Shown one piece after another: positions 54,021 through 62,985 of a stretch of 64,000 nt of DNA. Below the pieces are notes generated by a model. It saw only the letters and a list, made by a program, of their open reading frames with translations. It had not been told where the DNA came from and searched no databases. Made by a program: the position numbers and the translations under genes. Source of the DNA: Nocardioides aromaticivorans (GTDB taxonomy: Bacteria > Actinomycetota > Actinomycetes > Propionibacteriales > Nocardioidaceae); NCBI RefSeq assembly GCF_013408525.1, contig NZ_JACBZM010000001.1:4785001-4849000 (forward strand), read 5' to 3'. How positions within the stretch are numbered: the stretch's first letter is position 1; every line of letters starts with the position of its first letter.

Positions 54021-55226
54021 TCAATTCCGCAGGGTCTCGCCGATCGCCGCGATCCCCTGCGCCACCTCGGTGAACGAGGTCGACAGCGGCGACAGCCCGA
54101 TCCGCAGGCCGTCCGGGTTGCGGAAGTCCGGCAGCACGTCGCGCTCCCACAGCGCCGCGGTCACCTCGCGCATCCGCGGGTGCTGGAGGGTGACGTGCCC
54201 GCCGCGCTCCGCTGCGTCGCGCGGCGAGACCACCTCCACCTCGGGCAGGTCGCGGTCCACCAGCTCCAGCGTGTACGACGTCAGGGCGACCGACTTCGCC
54301 CGCACCGCCTCGATGCCGACCTCCTCCAGCAGGCCCACCATGTCCTCCAGCGCGAGCATCCCGAGCACCGGCGGCGTACCGCTGATCAGGCGGCGGATCC
54401 CCGGCGCGGGCGTGTAGGCCGGGCCCATCGCGAACGGGTCGGCCGCGCCCATCCAGCCCTGCACCGGCTGGTGGAAGGCGTCCGCGTCGAGGTGGCGCTG
54501 CGCGACGTACCCGAACGCAGGCGAGCCCGGCCCGCCGTTGAGGTACTTGTAGGTGCAGCCCACGGCGAGGTCGACCTGCCAGGCGTCGAGCTCGACCGGC
54601 ACGGCGCCGCTGGAGTGGCACAGGTCGACGAGGATCCAGGCTCCCGCCTCGTGGGTGAGCCGGGTCAGCTCGGCGACATCGGCCATGAAGCCCGACTTGT
54701 AGGCCACGTGGCTCACCACGACCAGCGCCGTGTCGTCGTTGAGGGCGGGCGCCAGCGCCTCGGGCGTCACTCCCCTGTCGGCCTCGACGTCGAGCCACCG
54801 GATCGTCAGGCCGCACTCCTTCGCGACGCCCTCGACGACGTACCGGTCGGTCGGGAAGTTGTCGACGTCGATGACGACCTCGCGCCGGCCGGGGCGCGCC
54901 GCGACGGCGGCGCGGACCAGCTTGTAGAGCAGCACGGTGGTCGAGTCGCCGATGGCGGTCTGGCCGGGCGCGGCGCCGAGCGTCGCTGCGGCCAGCCGGT
55001 CGCCGAGGGTCAGGGGCAGCTCGAACCACCGCTCGTCCCAGCCCCGGATGAGCCGCCCGCCCCACTCCTCGGCGACGAAGCGCGCGATCCGGTCCTCCGT
55101 CGCGCGCAGCGGGCGCCCGAGGGAGTTGCCGTCGAGGTAGACCAGCGGCGAGGCGGCGCCCACGAAGCGGTCCCGGTGGGCGACGAGCGGGTCGGCGGCG
55201 TCGAGTGCCGCGGCATCGAGGGTCAC
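54021..55226 (-). CDS. kynU: Kynureninase
   Basis: A 401-residue PLP enzyme. YLDGNSLGRPL (about 30-40) is the kynureninase N-terminal motif, and Lys227 (CTYKYLNGGPGSPAF) is the PLP lysine. DLCHSSGAVPVELD (about 201-214) holds the conserved Asp/His of the cofactor pocket. It cleaves L-kynurenine to anthranilate and alanine. No other tryptophan-degradation gene lies beside it in the window. The GTG start is the first reasonable choice. Confidence 0.94.
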   Translation of the reverse strand: MTLDAAALDAADPLVAHRDRFVGAASPLVYLDGNSLGRPLRATEDRIARFVAEEWGGRLIRGWDERWFELPLTLGDRLAAATLGAAPGQTAIGDSTTVLLYKLVRAAVAARPGRREVVIDVDNFPTDRYVVEGVAKECGLTIRWLDVEADRGVTPEALAPALNDDTALVVVSHVAYKSGFMADVAELTRLTHEAGAWILVDLCHSSGAVPVELDAWQVDLAVGCTYKYLNGGPGSPAFGYVAQRHLDADAFHQPVQGWMGAADPFAMGPAYTPAPGIRRLISGTPPVLGMLALEDMVGLLEEVGIEAVRAKSVALTSYTLELVDRDLPEVEVVSPRDAAERGGHVTLQHPRMREVTAALWERDVLPDFRNPDGLRIGLSPLSTSFTEVAQGIAAIGETLRN

Positions 55227-55421
55227 GCGCAGAACCTACTCCCCGGAGAGGTGTCCTCACTTCCGCTGGTCGAGCGATATTTGCCCATCGCCCGCGTAAC
55301 GACCGCCACGGCCGTCACGTTCAGCCGTGCGACATGGACGGTTCCGGGGACCGTCCAGAGCCTTCTCGGGAGCCAGGGACGCCGAGCCCCTCATCGGCAG
55401 CTCAGAGAGAAAGGCATCGAC

Positions 55422-55874
55422 ATGCTCCGCATGACCAAGAAGAAGGCTGCCGTCATCGGGGGCGTGACCGCCGCCGTCGTCACCGGCGGTGTCGCGTTCG
55501 CGTACTGGACCAGTGACGGCACCGGCACCGGCTCGGTCACCACGGGCGACTCCGTCGCGTGGGAGGTCACGATCGACAGCACCGACCTCGGCGGCCTCAC
55601 CCCCGGCGGTCCGGGCGAGACCGTCACGTTCCACGTGAAGAACAACAACACCGGCGTGCAGGCGCTGCAGGACACCGTCGCCTCCGTGGTCGACACGTCG
55701 AACAGCGGCTGCACCGACGCTGACTTCGACGTCAGCGCCACCACGATCACGTACGGCGACGTCGCCGCCGGAGGCACCGTCGACGGCACCTTCGAGATCA
55801 CGATGGTCAACCGGGCCGCCAACCAGGACGCCTGCAAGAACGTCACGGTGAACCTCGAGGTCGCCGCGAGCTGA
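55422..55874 (+). CDS. Small secreted SipW/TasA-like protein
   Basis: A 150-residue protein with a signal peptide ending in FAYWTSDGTGTGS (about 26-38), the start of a mature beta-sandwich. The AYW-S-x-GTGTG pattern is widespread in exported actinobacterial and TasA-like proteins. The C-terminus has paired cysteines (NSGCTDADFD, NQDACKNV), echoed in the next gene's C-terminus. It is first of a three-gene secreted cluster. AAAGG lies 8 bases before the ATG. Confidence 0.75.
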   Translation: MLRMTKKKAAVIGGVTAAVVTGGVAFAYWTSDGTGTGSVTTGDSVAWEVTIDSTDLGGLTPGGPGETVTFHVKNNNTGVQALQDTVASVVDTSNSGCTDADFDVSATTITYGDVAAGGTVDGTFEITMVNRAANQDACKNVTVNLEVAAS

Positions 55875-55902
55875 CGCGGACGACGCGAGGAGCTGGGTCG
55901 AC

Positions 55903-56994
55903 ATGGCCGGGAGGATCCCGATGGGCGGGTACCGCGGACGCGTCCGTCTGCTGGTGCTGGCGCTCGCCGCCCTCCTCGCCATGTCGCTCGGCGCCAGTGC
56001 CGTGCAGCCCACCGCCACCACCGTGGGGGTCGGCCTCGGCATCAGCGTCGACCGCACGTCGGTCGGCATCACCGTCGGCTCGCAGGCCGTCGTGGCCGTG
56101 ACGGTCAGCCAGCCCGGGTCCGTGCTCGGCCCCGTGCACCTCAGCGTGAGCGGGGTCCCGGCGGGCGCGAGCGCCACCATCCTGCCCAACCCGATGGTCA
56201 ACGGCCTGCCTGCCGTGGTCGCGATCCAGACCAGCGCGTCGACGCCCGTCGGCAGCCACCTCGTGAGGATCACCGCGACCAGTGCCGGCCAGTCGGCATC
56301 GGTGACCTTCCAGCTCAACGTCACGCTCGCGACCGGGTTCACCATGGTCCTCTCGCCGCCGGCGGCGACGGTGGTGGACGGCCAGTCGACGTCGTACACG
56401 CTGACGGTCAACCGCGGCCTGCTCGCCGGACCGATCTCGCTCAGCGTCACCGGCGTGCCGCAGTTCGCGACCGCCACCGTCTCGCCGTCGCTCTCCTTGC
56501 TGGGCAACACGGCGACGGTCAGGATCAGCACCGCGACCAATGTCGTCCCCGGGACCTACCTGGTCACCGTCAAGGGACAGGCGCTGCTCGCGTCCGCCAC
56601 CGCGTCGGCCTACCTGGTCGTGGTGCCGCAGACCTACGCCGACTTCCCGATCACCGGCACGCCCGACCGGGTCCTGGCCCCCGGGAGCGAGCCCGCCGCG
56701 ATCGACCTCCGGCTGACGAACCCGTTCGGTACGCCGATGACGGTTACCGCGCTCGGCGTCGACCTCACCTCGACCGACAAGCCCGGCTGTACGACGGCGA
56801 ACTACGCGGTCGCCGGCTACGCGGGCCCCTTCCCGCTGACCATCCCGGCGAACAGCACGCGCTCGCTGTCGTCGCTCGGGGTCCCACGCGCACAGTGGCC
56901 GTCCGTGCGGATGCTGAACCTCCCGACCAACCAGGACGCCTGCAAGGGCGCCGTCGTCCAACTCGCCTACACCGGCGCCGGGAACGGGGCGTGA
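55903..56994 (+). CDS. Secreted multi-domain Ig-like protein
   Basis: A 363-residue protein with a signal peptide (residues about 12-34, LLVLALAALLAMSLGASA). Two bacterial Ig-like repeats follow (LSVSGVPAGASATI and LSVTGVPQFATATV). A C-terminal domain (about 250-360) resembles the neighbouring 150-residue protein, with DKPGCTTANYAVAGY and TNQDACKGAVVQ. This suggests duplication inside the cluster. ATG 55921 is an alternative start. Confidence 0.75.
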   Translation: MAGRIPMGGYRGRVRLLVLALAALLAMSLGASAVQPTATTVGVGLGISVDRTSVGITVGSQAVVAVTVSQPGSVLGPVHLSVSGVPAGASATILPNPMVNGLPAVVAIQTSASTPVGSHLVRITATSAGQSASVTFQLNVTLATGFTMVLSPPAATVVDGQSTSYTLTVNRGLLAGPISLSVTGVPQFATATVSPSLSLLGNTATVRISTATNVVPGTYLVTVKGQALLASATASAYLVVVPQTYADFPITGTPDRVLAPGSEPAAIDLRLTNPFGTPMTVTALGVDLTSTDKPGCTTANYAVAGYAGPFPLTIPANSTRSLSSLGVPRAQWPSVRMLNLPTNQDACKGAVVQLAYTGAGNGA

Positions 56995-56999
56995 GGACG

Positions 57000-59213
57000 A
57001 TGAGGACCACCGCCACCACCTCACGGCTGCGCCGCCCGGGCGACGCCCGGCACCGCGGACGCGGACGGGTCAGCACGACCGCTCGCCGCACGGCTCGGCC
57101 CGGCCTCGTGGTCGCGCTCGTCCTCGCCACCGGCCTGTCGCTGGGCGGCGTGGCCGCTGCGTTCTTCACCTCCGACGGCACGGGCGCGGGCAGTGTCACG
57201 ACCGGCACCCTCGAGCCGCCGACGGACGTCACCGCGACGTCCACACCGGGCACCGGTGAGGTCGAGCTCACGTGGTCGGCGGCGACCGGCGGCATCGCCC
57301 CCGACGGCTACCGCGTGCGGCGCATTCCGCTCAGCGGCCCCGCCGTCGACGCCTGCGGCACCTCTGCCTCGGCCACCACCACGGCCACGTCCTGCACCGA
57401 CGAGGACGTCCCCCTCGGGAGCCACACCTACGTGGTCACGGCCGTCCAGGCCACGTGGACCGCGGCGGCGACGCCGAGTGACGCGGTCGTCGTGGCGCAG
57501 GCCTCGCAGGCGATCTCGTTCACCTCCGAGCCCAGCGCCCCGACGTACGACGGCCCGACGTACACCGTGGCCGCGGACGGCGGCGCCTCGGGCAACCCGG
57601 TCACGTTCAGCACCGGCACGCCGTCCGTGTGCACCAGCTCGGGGACGCACGGCGCGACCATCACGTTCGTCGGCGCCGGGTCCTGCACGGTCCTCGCCGA
57701 CCAGGCAGGCAGCGCCTACTACAGCGCAGCCCCTCAGGCGACCCAGGCGTTCGCGGTCGAGAAGGCGGCACAGGCGATCAGCTTCACCAGCACCCCGCCG
57801 GTCGACGCGGTCGTCGGCGGCAGCGGCTACCACCCGAGCGCCACCGGGGGCGCGACGGGCAACCCGGTGGTGCTCACCGTCGACGCGACGACGTCGGCCA
57901 ACTGCTCCCTCTCGGGCGGGACCGTCACCTACCTCAAGGCCGGCACCTGCACCATCGATGCGGACCAGGCCGGCGACGCGAACCACCTCCCGGCTCCGAC
58001 GGTCCAGCAGTCGTTCGCGATCTCGCCGGCCGCGCAGGCGGTCACGATCACCTCGACACCGCCCACCGACGCCAAGGTCGGCGACACCTACGCGCTGACC
58101 GCCACGGGCGGGGGCTCCGGCAACCCGGTCGTCCTCGCCACCACCTCGCCGTCGGTCTGCTCCGTCTCACCGACGGGCCCCGGAGCCGCGACCGTCACCT
58201 TCACGGCGCAGGGAACCTGCGCGCTCACGGCCGACCAAGCGGGCAATGACGACTACCTCGCCGCCACGCAGGTGACCCAGTCGGTCACCGTCACCCGCAA
58301 GGCGCAGGCGATCACCGGCATCACGACGCCGTCCTCCCCGACCTACCTCGGCGGCTACACGGTCTCCGCCACCGGCGGCGGGTCCGGCAACCCCGTCACC
58401 TTCGGCACGACCACCCCTGCGGTCTGCACCAGCTCCGGGACCAACGGGGCCACCATCTCGTTCGTGGCGGCCGGCACCTGCACGATCACCGCCGGCCAGG
58501 CCGGCAACGGGACCTGGGCGCCGGCGCCGACGGCCTCGATCACCTTCGTGGTCGCCAAGGCGGCGCAGACGGTGACCTTCAACCCGGCGTCGCCGGTGAC
58601 GGCCGGAGCCTCGGCCACCCTCACCGCGACGGCGTCGAGCGGCCTGACCGGCTTCACCTTCGCGACCACCAGCGCGTCGTCGGTGTGCACCGTCAGCGGG
58701 AGCACGGTCACCTATGTCGGCGCCGGCACCTGCGCCCTCACGGCCACCCAGCCGGGCAACGCCAACCATCTCTCCGCCAGCACGTCGGCGAATGTCACGG
58801 TGAACCCGTCGGCCGACACGACGAACCCCACGATCGGAGCGATCGAGCCGGGCAACGAGACCGGCGGCTGGAACAGCATCGCCTGCAGCACGGGCCTCCC
58901 GGGCAACCAGGGCAGGATCTGCGTGTCAGCGAGCGACAACGTCGGAGTCGCCAGCGTGACGATCAAGCTCACGAAGTCGAACGGTCGGTGCTGGAGCGGA
59001 ACCGGCTCGACGACGTTCGACGCCGGCAACTGCGCCACGGCGATCACGCTCGGCGGCAGCGGCGGCCTGTGGACGTCGAACGCGCTCGTCTTCCAGAGCA
59101 GCAACGGCCAGCCGAACTTCACCGCCACCGGTTACACGCTCGTGGTGACCGTGAAGGATGCTGCGGGCAACACCACGACGGCGACCCGCACCTTCACCGT
59201 GAGTGGCGCCTAG
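57000..59213 (+). CDS. Large secreted repeat protein (adhesin-like)
   Basis: A 737-residue protein. The signal-anchor ends AAAFFTSDGTGAGS (about 51-64), the same motif as the first gene of the cluster. A fibronectin-like domain (about 72-165) is followed by five repeats of about 85 residues (for example ASQAISFTSEPSAPTYDG, GNPVTFSTGTPSVCTSSG, GAGTCTI-type segments) with paired cysteines. The C-terminal domain (about 620-737) is another Ig-like fold with cysteines. It is probably a cell-surface adhesin. GTG 56991, overlapping the preceding stop, is an alternative start. Confidence 0.78.
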   Translation: MRTTATTSRLRRPGDARHRGRGRVSTTARRTARPGLVVALVLATGLSLGGVAAAFFTSDGTGAGSVTTGTLEPPTDVTATSTPGTGEVELTWSAATGGIAPDGYRVRRIPLSGPAVDACGTSASATTTATSCTDEDVPLGSHTYVVTAVQATWTAAATPSDAVVVAQASQAISFTSEPSAPTYDGPTYTVAADGGASGNPVTFSTGTPSVCTSSGTHGATITFVGAGSCTVLADQAGSAYYSAAPQATQAFAVEKAAQAISFTSTPPVDAVVGGSGYHPSATGGATGNPVVLTVDATTSANCSLSGGTVTYLKAGTCTIDADQAGDANHLPAPTVQQSFAISPAAQAVTITSTPPTDAKVGDTYALTATGGGSGNPVVLATTSPSVCSVSPTGPGAATVTFTAQGTCALTADQAGNDDYLAATQVTQSVTVTRKAQAITGITTPSSPTYLGGYTVSATGGGSGNPVTFGTTTPAVCTSSGTNGATISFVAAGTCTITAGQAGNGTWAPAPTASITFVVAKAAQTVTFNPASPVTAGASATLTATASSGLTGFTFATTSASSVCTVSGSTVTYVGAGTCALTATQPGNANHLSASTSANVTVNPSADTTNPTIGAIEPGNETGGWNSIACSTGLPGNQGRICVSASDNVGVASVTIKLTKSNGRCWSGTGSTTFDAGNCATAITLGGSGGLWTSNALVFQSSNGQPNFTATGYTLVVTVKDAAGNTTTATRTFTVSGA

Positions 59214-60163
59214 CCGGCATCCCCATCGTCGTCGTCGACCGGCAGGTCGTCGCGGTCTGCCCACTCCAGCAGCGGCGCGAGGTCGAAGACGTGGTCGTCG
59301 ATGTCGTGGTGCAGGTCGCCGATCTCGGCGAACCGCTTCGGCACGGTGCGGATCGTGAAGTCGCGCGGGTCGGCGTCGTCGATCTCGTCCCAGCGGACGG
59401 GGGTGGAGACCCGGGCGTCCGGCAGGCCGCGGACCGAGTACGCCGCCGCGATCGTGTGGTCCCGGGCGTTCTGGTTGTAGTCGACGAACACCGCAGCGGG
59501 GTCGCGGTCCTTCTTCCACCAGGTCGTCGTCACCAGGTCCGGGGCGCGCCGCTCGACCTCACGAGCGAAGGCGAGCGCGGCTCGTCGTACGCCCTTGTGG
59601 TCGTGCTCGGGCTTGACCCGGACGTAGACGTGCAGGCCCTTGCTGCCGCTCGTCTTCGGGTAGCCGACGGCGCCCAGCTCGTCGAGGACCTCGTGCGCGA
59701 CGTGAGCCACCCTGCGGATGTCGTCGTACGACGACGCGGGCCCGGGGTCGAGGTCGATCCGCCACTCGTCGGGCATCTCGGTGGCACCGCGCCGGCTGTT
59801 CCACGGGTGGAACTCGACGGTCGACATCTGCACCGCCCAGATCACCGACGCCAGCTCGGTCACGCACAGCTCGTCCGCCGTGCGCTTCCAGCGTGGGAAG
59901 AACAGCTGCACCGTCTCGACCCAGTCGGGCGCACCGGCGGGGAGCCGCTTCTGGTGGACCTTGTCTCCCTCGAGCCCCTTCGGGAACCGGTGCAGCATGC
60001 ACGGCCGCTCCCACAGGGCGTTGACGATGCCCTCGCCGACGGCGAGGTAGTACTCCACCAGGTCGAGCTTCGTGGCGCCGATCTCCGGGAAGTAGACGCG
60101 GTCGGGATTGCTCACCCGGACGACGCGGTTCTCGACCTCGATCTCGACCGACGGGGACGCCAT
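59210..60163 (-). CDS. Stand-alone LigD-type polymerase domain
   Basis: A 317-residue primase-polymerase of the NHEJ LigD family. It shows RVYFPEIGATKLDLVEYY near the N-terminus and the catalytic DLDPGPASSYDD (about 126-137). GSKGLHVYVRVKP (about 160) and YNQNARDHTIAAAYSVRGLPDARVSTPV follow. It adds nucleotides at broken DNA ends, usually with Ku and a ligase. Neither a ligase nor a phosphoesterase domain is attached, and ku is not in the window. It overlaps the adhesin gene by 4 bases. Confidence 0.9.
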   Translation of the reverse strand: MASPSVEIEVENRVVRVSNPDRVYFPEIGATKLDLVEYYLAVGEGIVNALWERPCMLHRFPKGLEGDKVHQKRLPAGAPDWVETVQLFFPRWKRTADELCVTELASVIWAVQMSTVEFHPWNSRRGATEMPDEWRIDLDPGPASSYDDIRRVAHVAHEVLDELGAVGYPKTSGSKGLHVYVRVKPEHDHKGVRRAALAFAREVERRAPDLVTTTWWKKDRDPAAVFVDYNQNARDHTIAAAYSVRGLPDARVSTPVRWDEIDDADPRDFTIRTVPKRFAEIGDLHHDIDDHVFDLAPLLEWADRDDLPVDDDDGDAG

Positions 60164-60221
60164 GGCGCCGAGACTAGCGGCCGCGACCGACGGCATCGGC
60201 GAGAAAATGCTGGACGACCTG

Positions 60222-60247
60222 CAACACAACCGGCCGTCCGTGGCGTC
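60222..60247 (+). promoter_or_regulatory. Putative ECF-type promoter
   Basis: CAAC (60222-60225) and GCGTC (60243-60247) are 21 bases apart, like the pair in front of the other ECF sigma gene (20 bases apart). GTG 60257 lies 9 bases after GCGTC, fitting a leaderless start. This supports a shared sigma-controlled promoter class. Confidence 0.45.
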
Positions 60248-60256
60248 TCAAGGGTT

Positions 60257-60766
60257 GTGAAGGCAAGCAGTTCCGTCACCCAGGCGGCGGAGTTCACCGC
60301 GTTCGTCCGCGAGACGGGCACCCAGCTGCACCACGCTGCCATGCTGCTCACCGGCGACCACCACCTCGCCGAGGACCTGACCCAGGCCACCTACGCGAAG
60401 GTGTTCGTCAGCTGGCGGCGGGTGCAGGCCGCGGACAGCCCGCTCGCCTACGCCCGCACCACGCTGCTCAACACCTTCCTGTCCCACCGCCGGCTGCGCC
60501 GCAGCGGCGAGCGTCCCGGCGACCTCACCCCGCCCGACGAGGGGCACCAGCCCGATCCCGGCACGCGGCTCGACCTCCTCGAGGCGCTGCGCACCCTCGC
60601 GCCGCTCGATCGCGCGATCGTCGTACTGCGCTACTGGGAGGACCGCAGCGTGGCGGAGACGGCCGCCGACCTGGGCCTGACCGAGACCACCGTCCGCACC
60701 CGCGCCCGCCGAGCGCTCCAGCGGCTCCGCCCGCTGGTCGACATCCCCGAGAGGACCTTCCCGTGA
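60257..60766 (+). CDS. ECF sigma factor (SigE-like family)
   Basis: A 169-residue sigma factor with region 2 (LLTGDHHLAEDLTQATYAKVFVSWRRV) and region 4 (LAPLDRAIVVLRYWEDRSVAETAADLGLTETTVRTRARRALQRL). It starts at GTG 60257 and overlaps the following gene by 4 bases. It is closely related to the sigma gene at 47550 in architecture, promoter and neighbour. Confidence 0.88.
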   Translation: MKASSSVTQAAEFTAFVRETGTQLHHAAMLLTGDHHLAEDLTQATYAKVFVSWRRVQAADSPLAYARTTLLNTFLSHRRLRRSGERPGDLTPPDEGHQPDPGTRLDLLEALRTLAPLDRAIVVLRYWEDRSVAETAADLGLTETTVRTRARRALQRLRPLVDIPERTFP

Positions 60767-61377
60767 ACGAGATGAACGACATCGACACCCTGATCGGCCC
60801 CGCACTGCGCGAGCGGATGCGCTCCGAGCAGCCGGACCTCGAGCACCTCGCCGGCTCGTCGCTGCGCGCCGGGCTGCGACTGCGACGACGGCGCCGCGTG
60901 GCCACCGTCGCGAGTGGCACGGCGGCGGTCGCGGTCGTCGGCGTCGGCGTGGCGGTCACCCAGGGCGGAGGGGGTACGACGGCCGCCGACCCCGACGTCG
61001 CCACCTCGACGTCGCCCGAGCCGAGCCCGACCGCGACGGTCACCGAGGCCGACGCCTCCGTGACCGCGCCGGCCGGCGAGCCGACGCTGCCGGTGACCCT
61101 CGTGGCTCCCGGCTGGAGCTGCGAGTCGTACCCGGTCGACGACAAGATGTGGTGCACGAAGCCGGGCACCGACGGCATCTCGGTCAACGTCCGCGACGGC
61201 GCGGAGCACGACGCCTGGGCGGGCGACCCCGACAAGGGCGGTTCCTCGATGTGGGTCAGCCCGGTCCACGGCAACTACTTCGTCAGCATCCAGGGCGGTG
61301 CCGAGCCGCTTGCGTCGGCCGAGCTGAAGGCCGTCATCGCCGGGCTGCAGTTCGCGGACTCCTGGCAGCGCCCCTGA
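60763..61377 (+). CDS. Membrane protein coupled to ECF sigma factor
   Basis: A 204-residue protein. The cytoplasmic N-terminus (1-45) has an ECF-partner-like pattern (LIGPALRERMRSEQPDLEHLAGSSLRAGLRLRRRRR). A single membrane helix follows (about 46-66), then a Thr/Ser/Glu-rich spacer and an outer domain with two cysteines (WSCESYPVDDKMWCTKPG). Coupled translation (GTGA) suggests an anti-sigma or sensor role. The motif is different from zinc anti-sigma factors. Confidence 0.75.
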   Translation: MNEMNDIDTLIGPALRERMRSEQPDLEHLAGSSLRAGLRLRRRRRVATVASGTAAVAVVGVGVAVTQGGGGTTAADPDVATSTSPEPSPTATVTEADASVTAPAGEPTLPVTLVAPGWSCESYPVDDKMWCTKPGTDGISVNVRDGAEHDAWAGDPDKGGSSMWVSPVHGNYFVSIQGGAEPLASAELKAVIAGLQFADSWQRP

Positions 61378-62560
61378 CGGCGAGCCCCGCCGCAGCGAGC
61401 GCCACCAGGGCCGCCGCCGGTACGACGACCGCACCGGCCCCTCCGACCGCGACCACGCCGGCGGCGAAGGCCGCCCCGATCGCGATGCCGCCGTTGAAGA
61501 GCACGGGGATCAGCGCGCCGGCCAGCGTCCGGTGCGTGGGTCCGGCGAGCCGGAGGATGAGGGTTTGCGCGAGCGGCGGCAGCGCGCCCGACACCACGCC
61601 CCACGCCACGACGGCGGCCAGCACGAGCCACCGCTGCTGACCGGCGGCTCCCAGCGCGAGCAGCGACGCGGCCGTCGCGGCGGTCGCGACCACCAGCGCC
61701 CGGCCGGTGTCGCCGGCGACCTTCCCCGCGAGGGCGACCCCGAGGGCCGAGGCGAGCCCGAAGACCAGCAGCACGCTGCCCATCCCGCCGGGCAGCGCCG
61801 CGTCGGCGGGCTCGCCGAGCCGGGTGATGAACGTGAAGGCGCCGTAGTGGCCGACCAGGACCAGCGCCACCAGCACGGTCACCAGCACCATCGGACGCAG
61901 GGACCCGGCGCCGCCCGGCTCCTGCTCCCCCGTGGAACCGTGCGCCGCGGGGCGGCCGGTGGGGACGACCAGCCGGACCAGCACTGCCGCGAGGCCACTG
62001 GCCACCGCGAGCACCCAGAACGCCGACCGCCAGCCGGCGAGGTCGGCGACGAACCTCCCGATCGGCGTGCCCAGCACCATGCCGAGGGTCGCGCCACCGA
62101 GCACGACGGCAGTGGCCCGGCCCAGGAGCCGGTCCGGGACGAGGTCCGCGACGTGCGCGTTGACGGTCGACCACAGCAGCCCCACCGCGGCGGCGCCGAG
62201 CGTTCGCGCGCCCACCACGACGGCGTACGACGGCGCGAGGGCCGTCAGCGCCGAGGCGACGCCGAACGCGACGAGGCTGCCCGCGATCACGGTCGTGCGG
62301 GGCAGGTGGCGGGTCAGGTGGACCAGCGGGAAGCTGGCCACCACCACGACCGCCGCCCAGATGCTGACGAGCAGGCCGGCAGCCGAGTCCGTGACGCCGA
62401 GGCCGGCGCTCATCGGGGCGAGCACGGCGGTCGGCAGCATCTCGCCGGTCACCATGACCAGGGTCGCGCCGCCGAGGACGAGCAGCGCCGGCCAGGGAAG
62501 GCCGGGCTCGGCGGGTGCATCAGGACGGGGCGGGGTCGGGAGGGGACTTGTGGTCGTCAT
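61334..62560 (-). CDS. MFS transporter
   Basis: A 408-residue major facilitator protein with about 12 membrane helices. The cytoplasmic loop LVPDRLLGRATAVVLGG is of the MFS type A motif group, and TPIGRFVADLAGWRSAFWV is the duplicated loop. It is divergent from a MerR-type regulator. ATG 62560 is preferred over 62578, which would put the start inside the regulator palindrome. The substrate is unknown, with drug or metabolite efflux likely. It overlaps the preceding gene's 3' end by 44 bases. Confidence 0.88.
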   Translation of the reverse strand: MTTTSPLPTPPRPDAPAEPGLPWPALLVLGGATLVMVTGEMLPTAVLAPMSAGLGVTDSAAGLLVSIWAAVVVVASFPLVHLTRHLPRTTVIAGSLVAFGVASALTALAPSYAVVVGARTLGAAAVGLLWSTVNAHVADLVPDRLLGRATAVVLGGATLGMVLGTPIGRFVADLAGWRSAFWVLAVASGLAAVLVRLVVPTGRPAAHGSTGEQEPGGAGSLRPMVLVTVLVALVLVGHYGAFTFITRLGEPADAALPGGMGSVLLVFGLASALGVALAGKVAGDTGRALVVATAATAASLLALGAAGQQRWLVLAAVVAWGVVSGALPPLAQTLILRLAGPTHRTLAGALIPVLFNGGIAIGAAFAAGVVAVGGAGAVVVPAAALVALAAAGLAVRGAARSPRTAARR

Positions 62561-62573
62561 GCCTTCGACGGTA

Positions 62574-62597
62574 GACATTTACACTGATGTCAATGTC
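62574..62597. promoter_or_regulatory. MerR-type operator palindrome
   Basis: GACATTTACA-CTGA-TGTCAATGTC is a 24-bp near-perfect inverted repeat (9 of 10 positions in each arm). It lies between the divergent MFS and MerR genes. MerR-family regulators bind long palindromes inside promoters with stretched spacers, and TTGACA-like hexamers on the minus strand lie in this segment. Confidence 0.65.
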
Positions 62598-62630
62598 AAG
62601 GTTCTCGTCCGGAGATGTGAGGCAGGAGAC

Positions 62631-62984
62631 ATGAAGATCGGCGAGGTGGCAGAGCGCACCGGGGTCGCACCGCGGCTGATCCGCTACTACGAGCAGCAGG
62701 GCCTGCTGGAGGCCGACCGCCTCCCCAACGGCTACCGCACCTACAGCGAGGCACACGTCGAGCAGGTCGAGCGGGTCGCCGGGCTGATCCAGTCCGGCAT
62801 CCCCACCCGCCTCGTCAAGGCGCTCCTGGAGGCCGAGGCCGCCTGCGCCAAGGAGGCCGCGACCTGCTCCCGCGAGCTGGCCACCCTGCTGGCGGCCGAG
62901 CTCGACGGGCTGGAGAAGCGGATCACCTGCCTGACCCGGAGCCGCGACACGATCCGGCAGGTGCTGGCGCAGACCTCCCGGTAG
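62631..62984 (+). CDS. MerR-family regulator
   Basis: A 117-residue regulator with the MerR helix-turn-helix MKIGEVAERTGVAPRLIRYYEQQGLL...NGYRTY (1-46). The following helix and coiled coil (about 68-117) include three cysteines (ACAKEAATCSRE, TCLTRS), which may sense thiol-reactive or metal compounds. AGGAGAC precedes the ATG. It probably controls the divergent MFS gene. Confidence 0.9.
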   Translation: MKIGEVAERTGVAPRLIRYYEQQGLLEADRLPNGYRTYSEAHVEQVERVAGLIQSGIPTRLVKALLEAEAACAKEAATCSRELATLLAAELDGLEKRITCLTRSRDTIRQVLAQTSR

Positions 62985-62985
62985 G

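Noticed and set aside
62560..62578. MFS start at ATG 62578
   Set aside because: This codon lies within the MerR palindrome and promoter. ATG 62560 is the likelier start.
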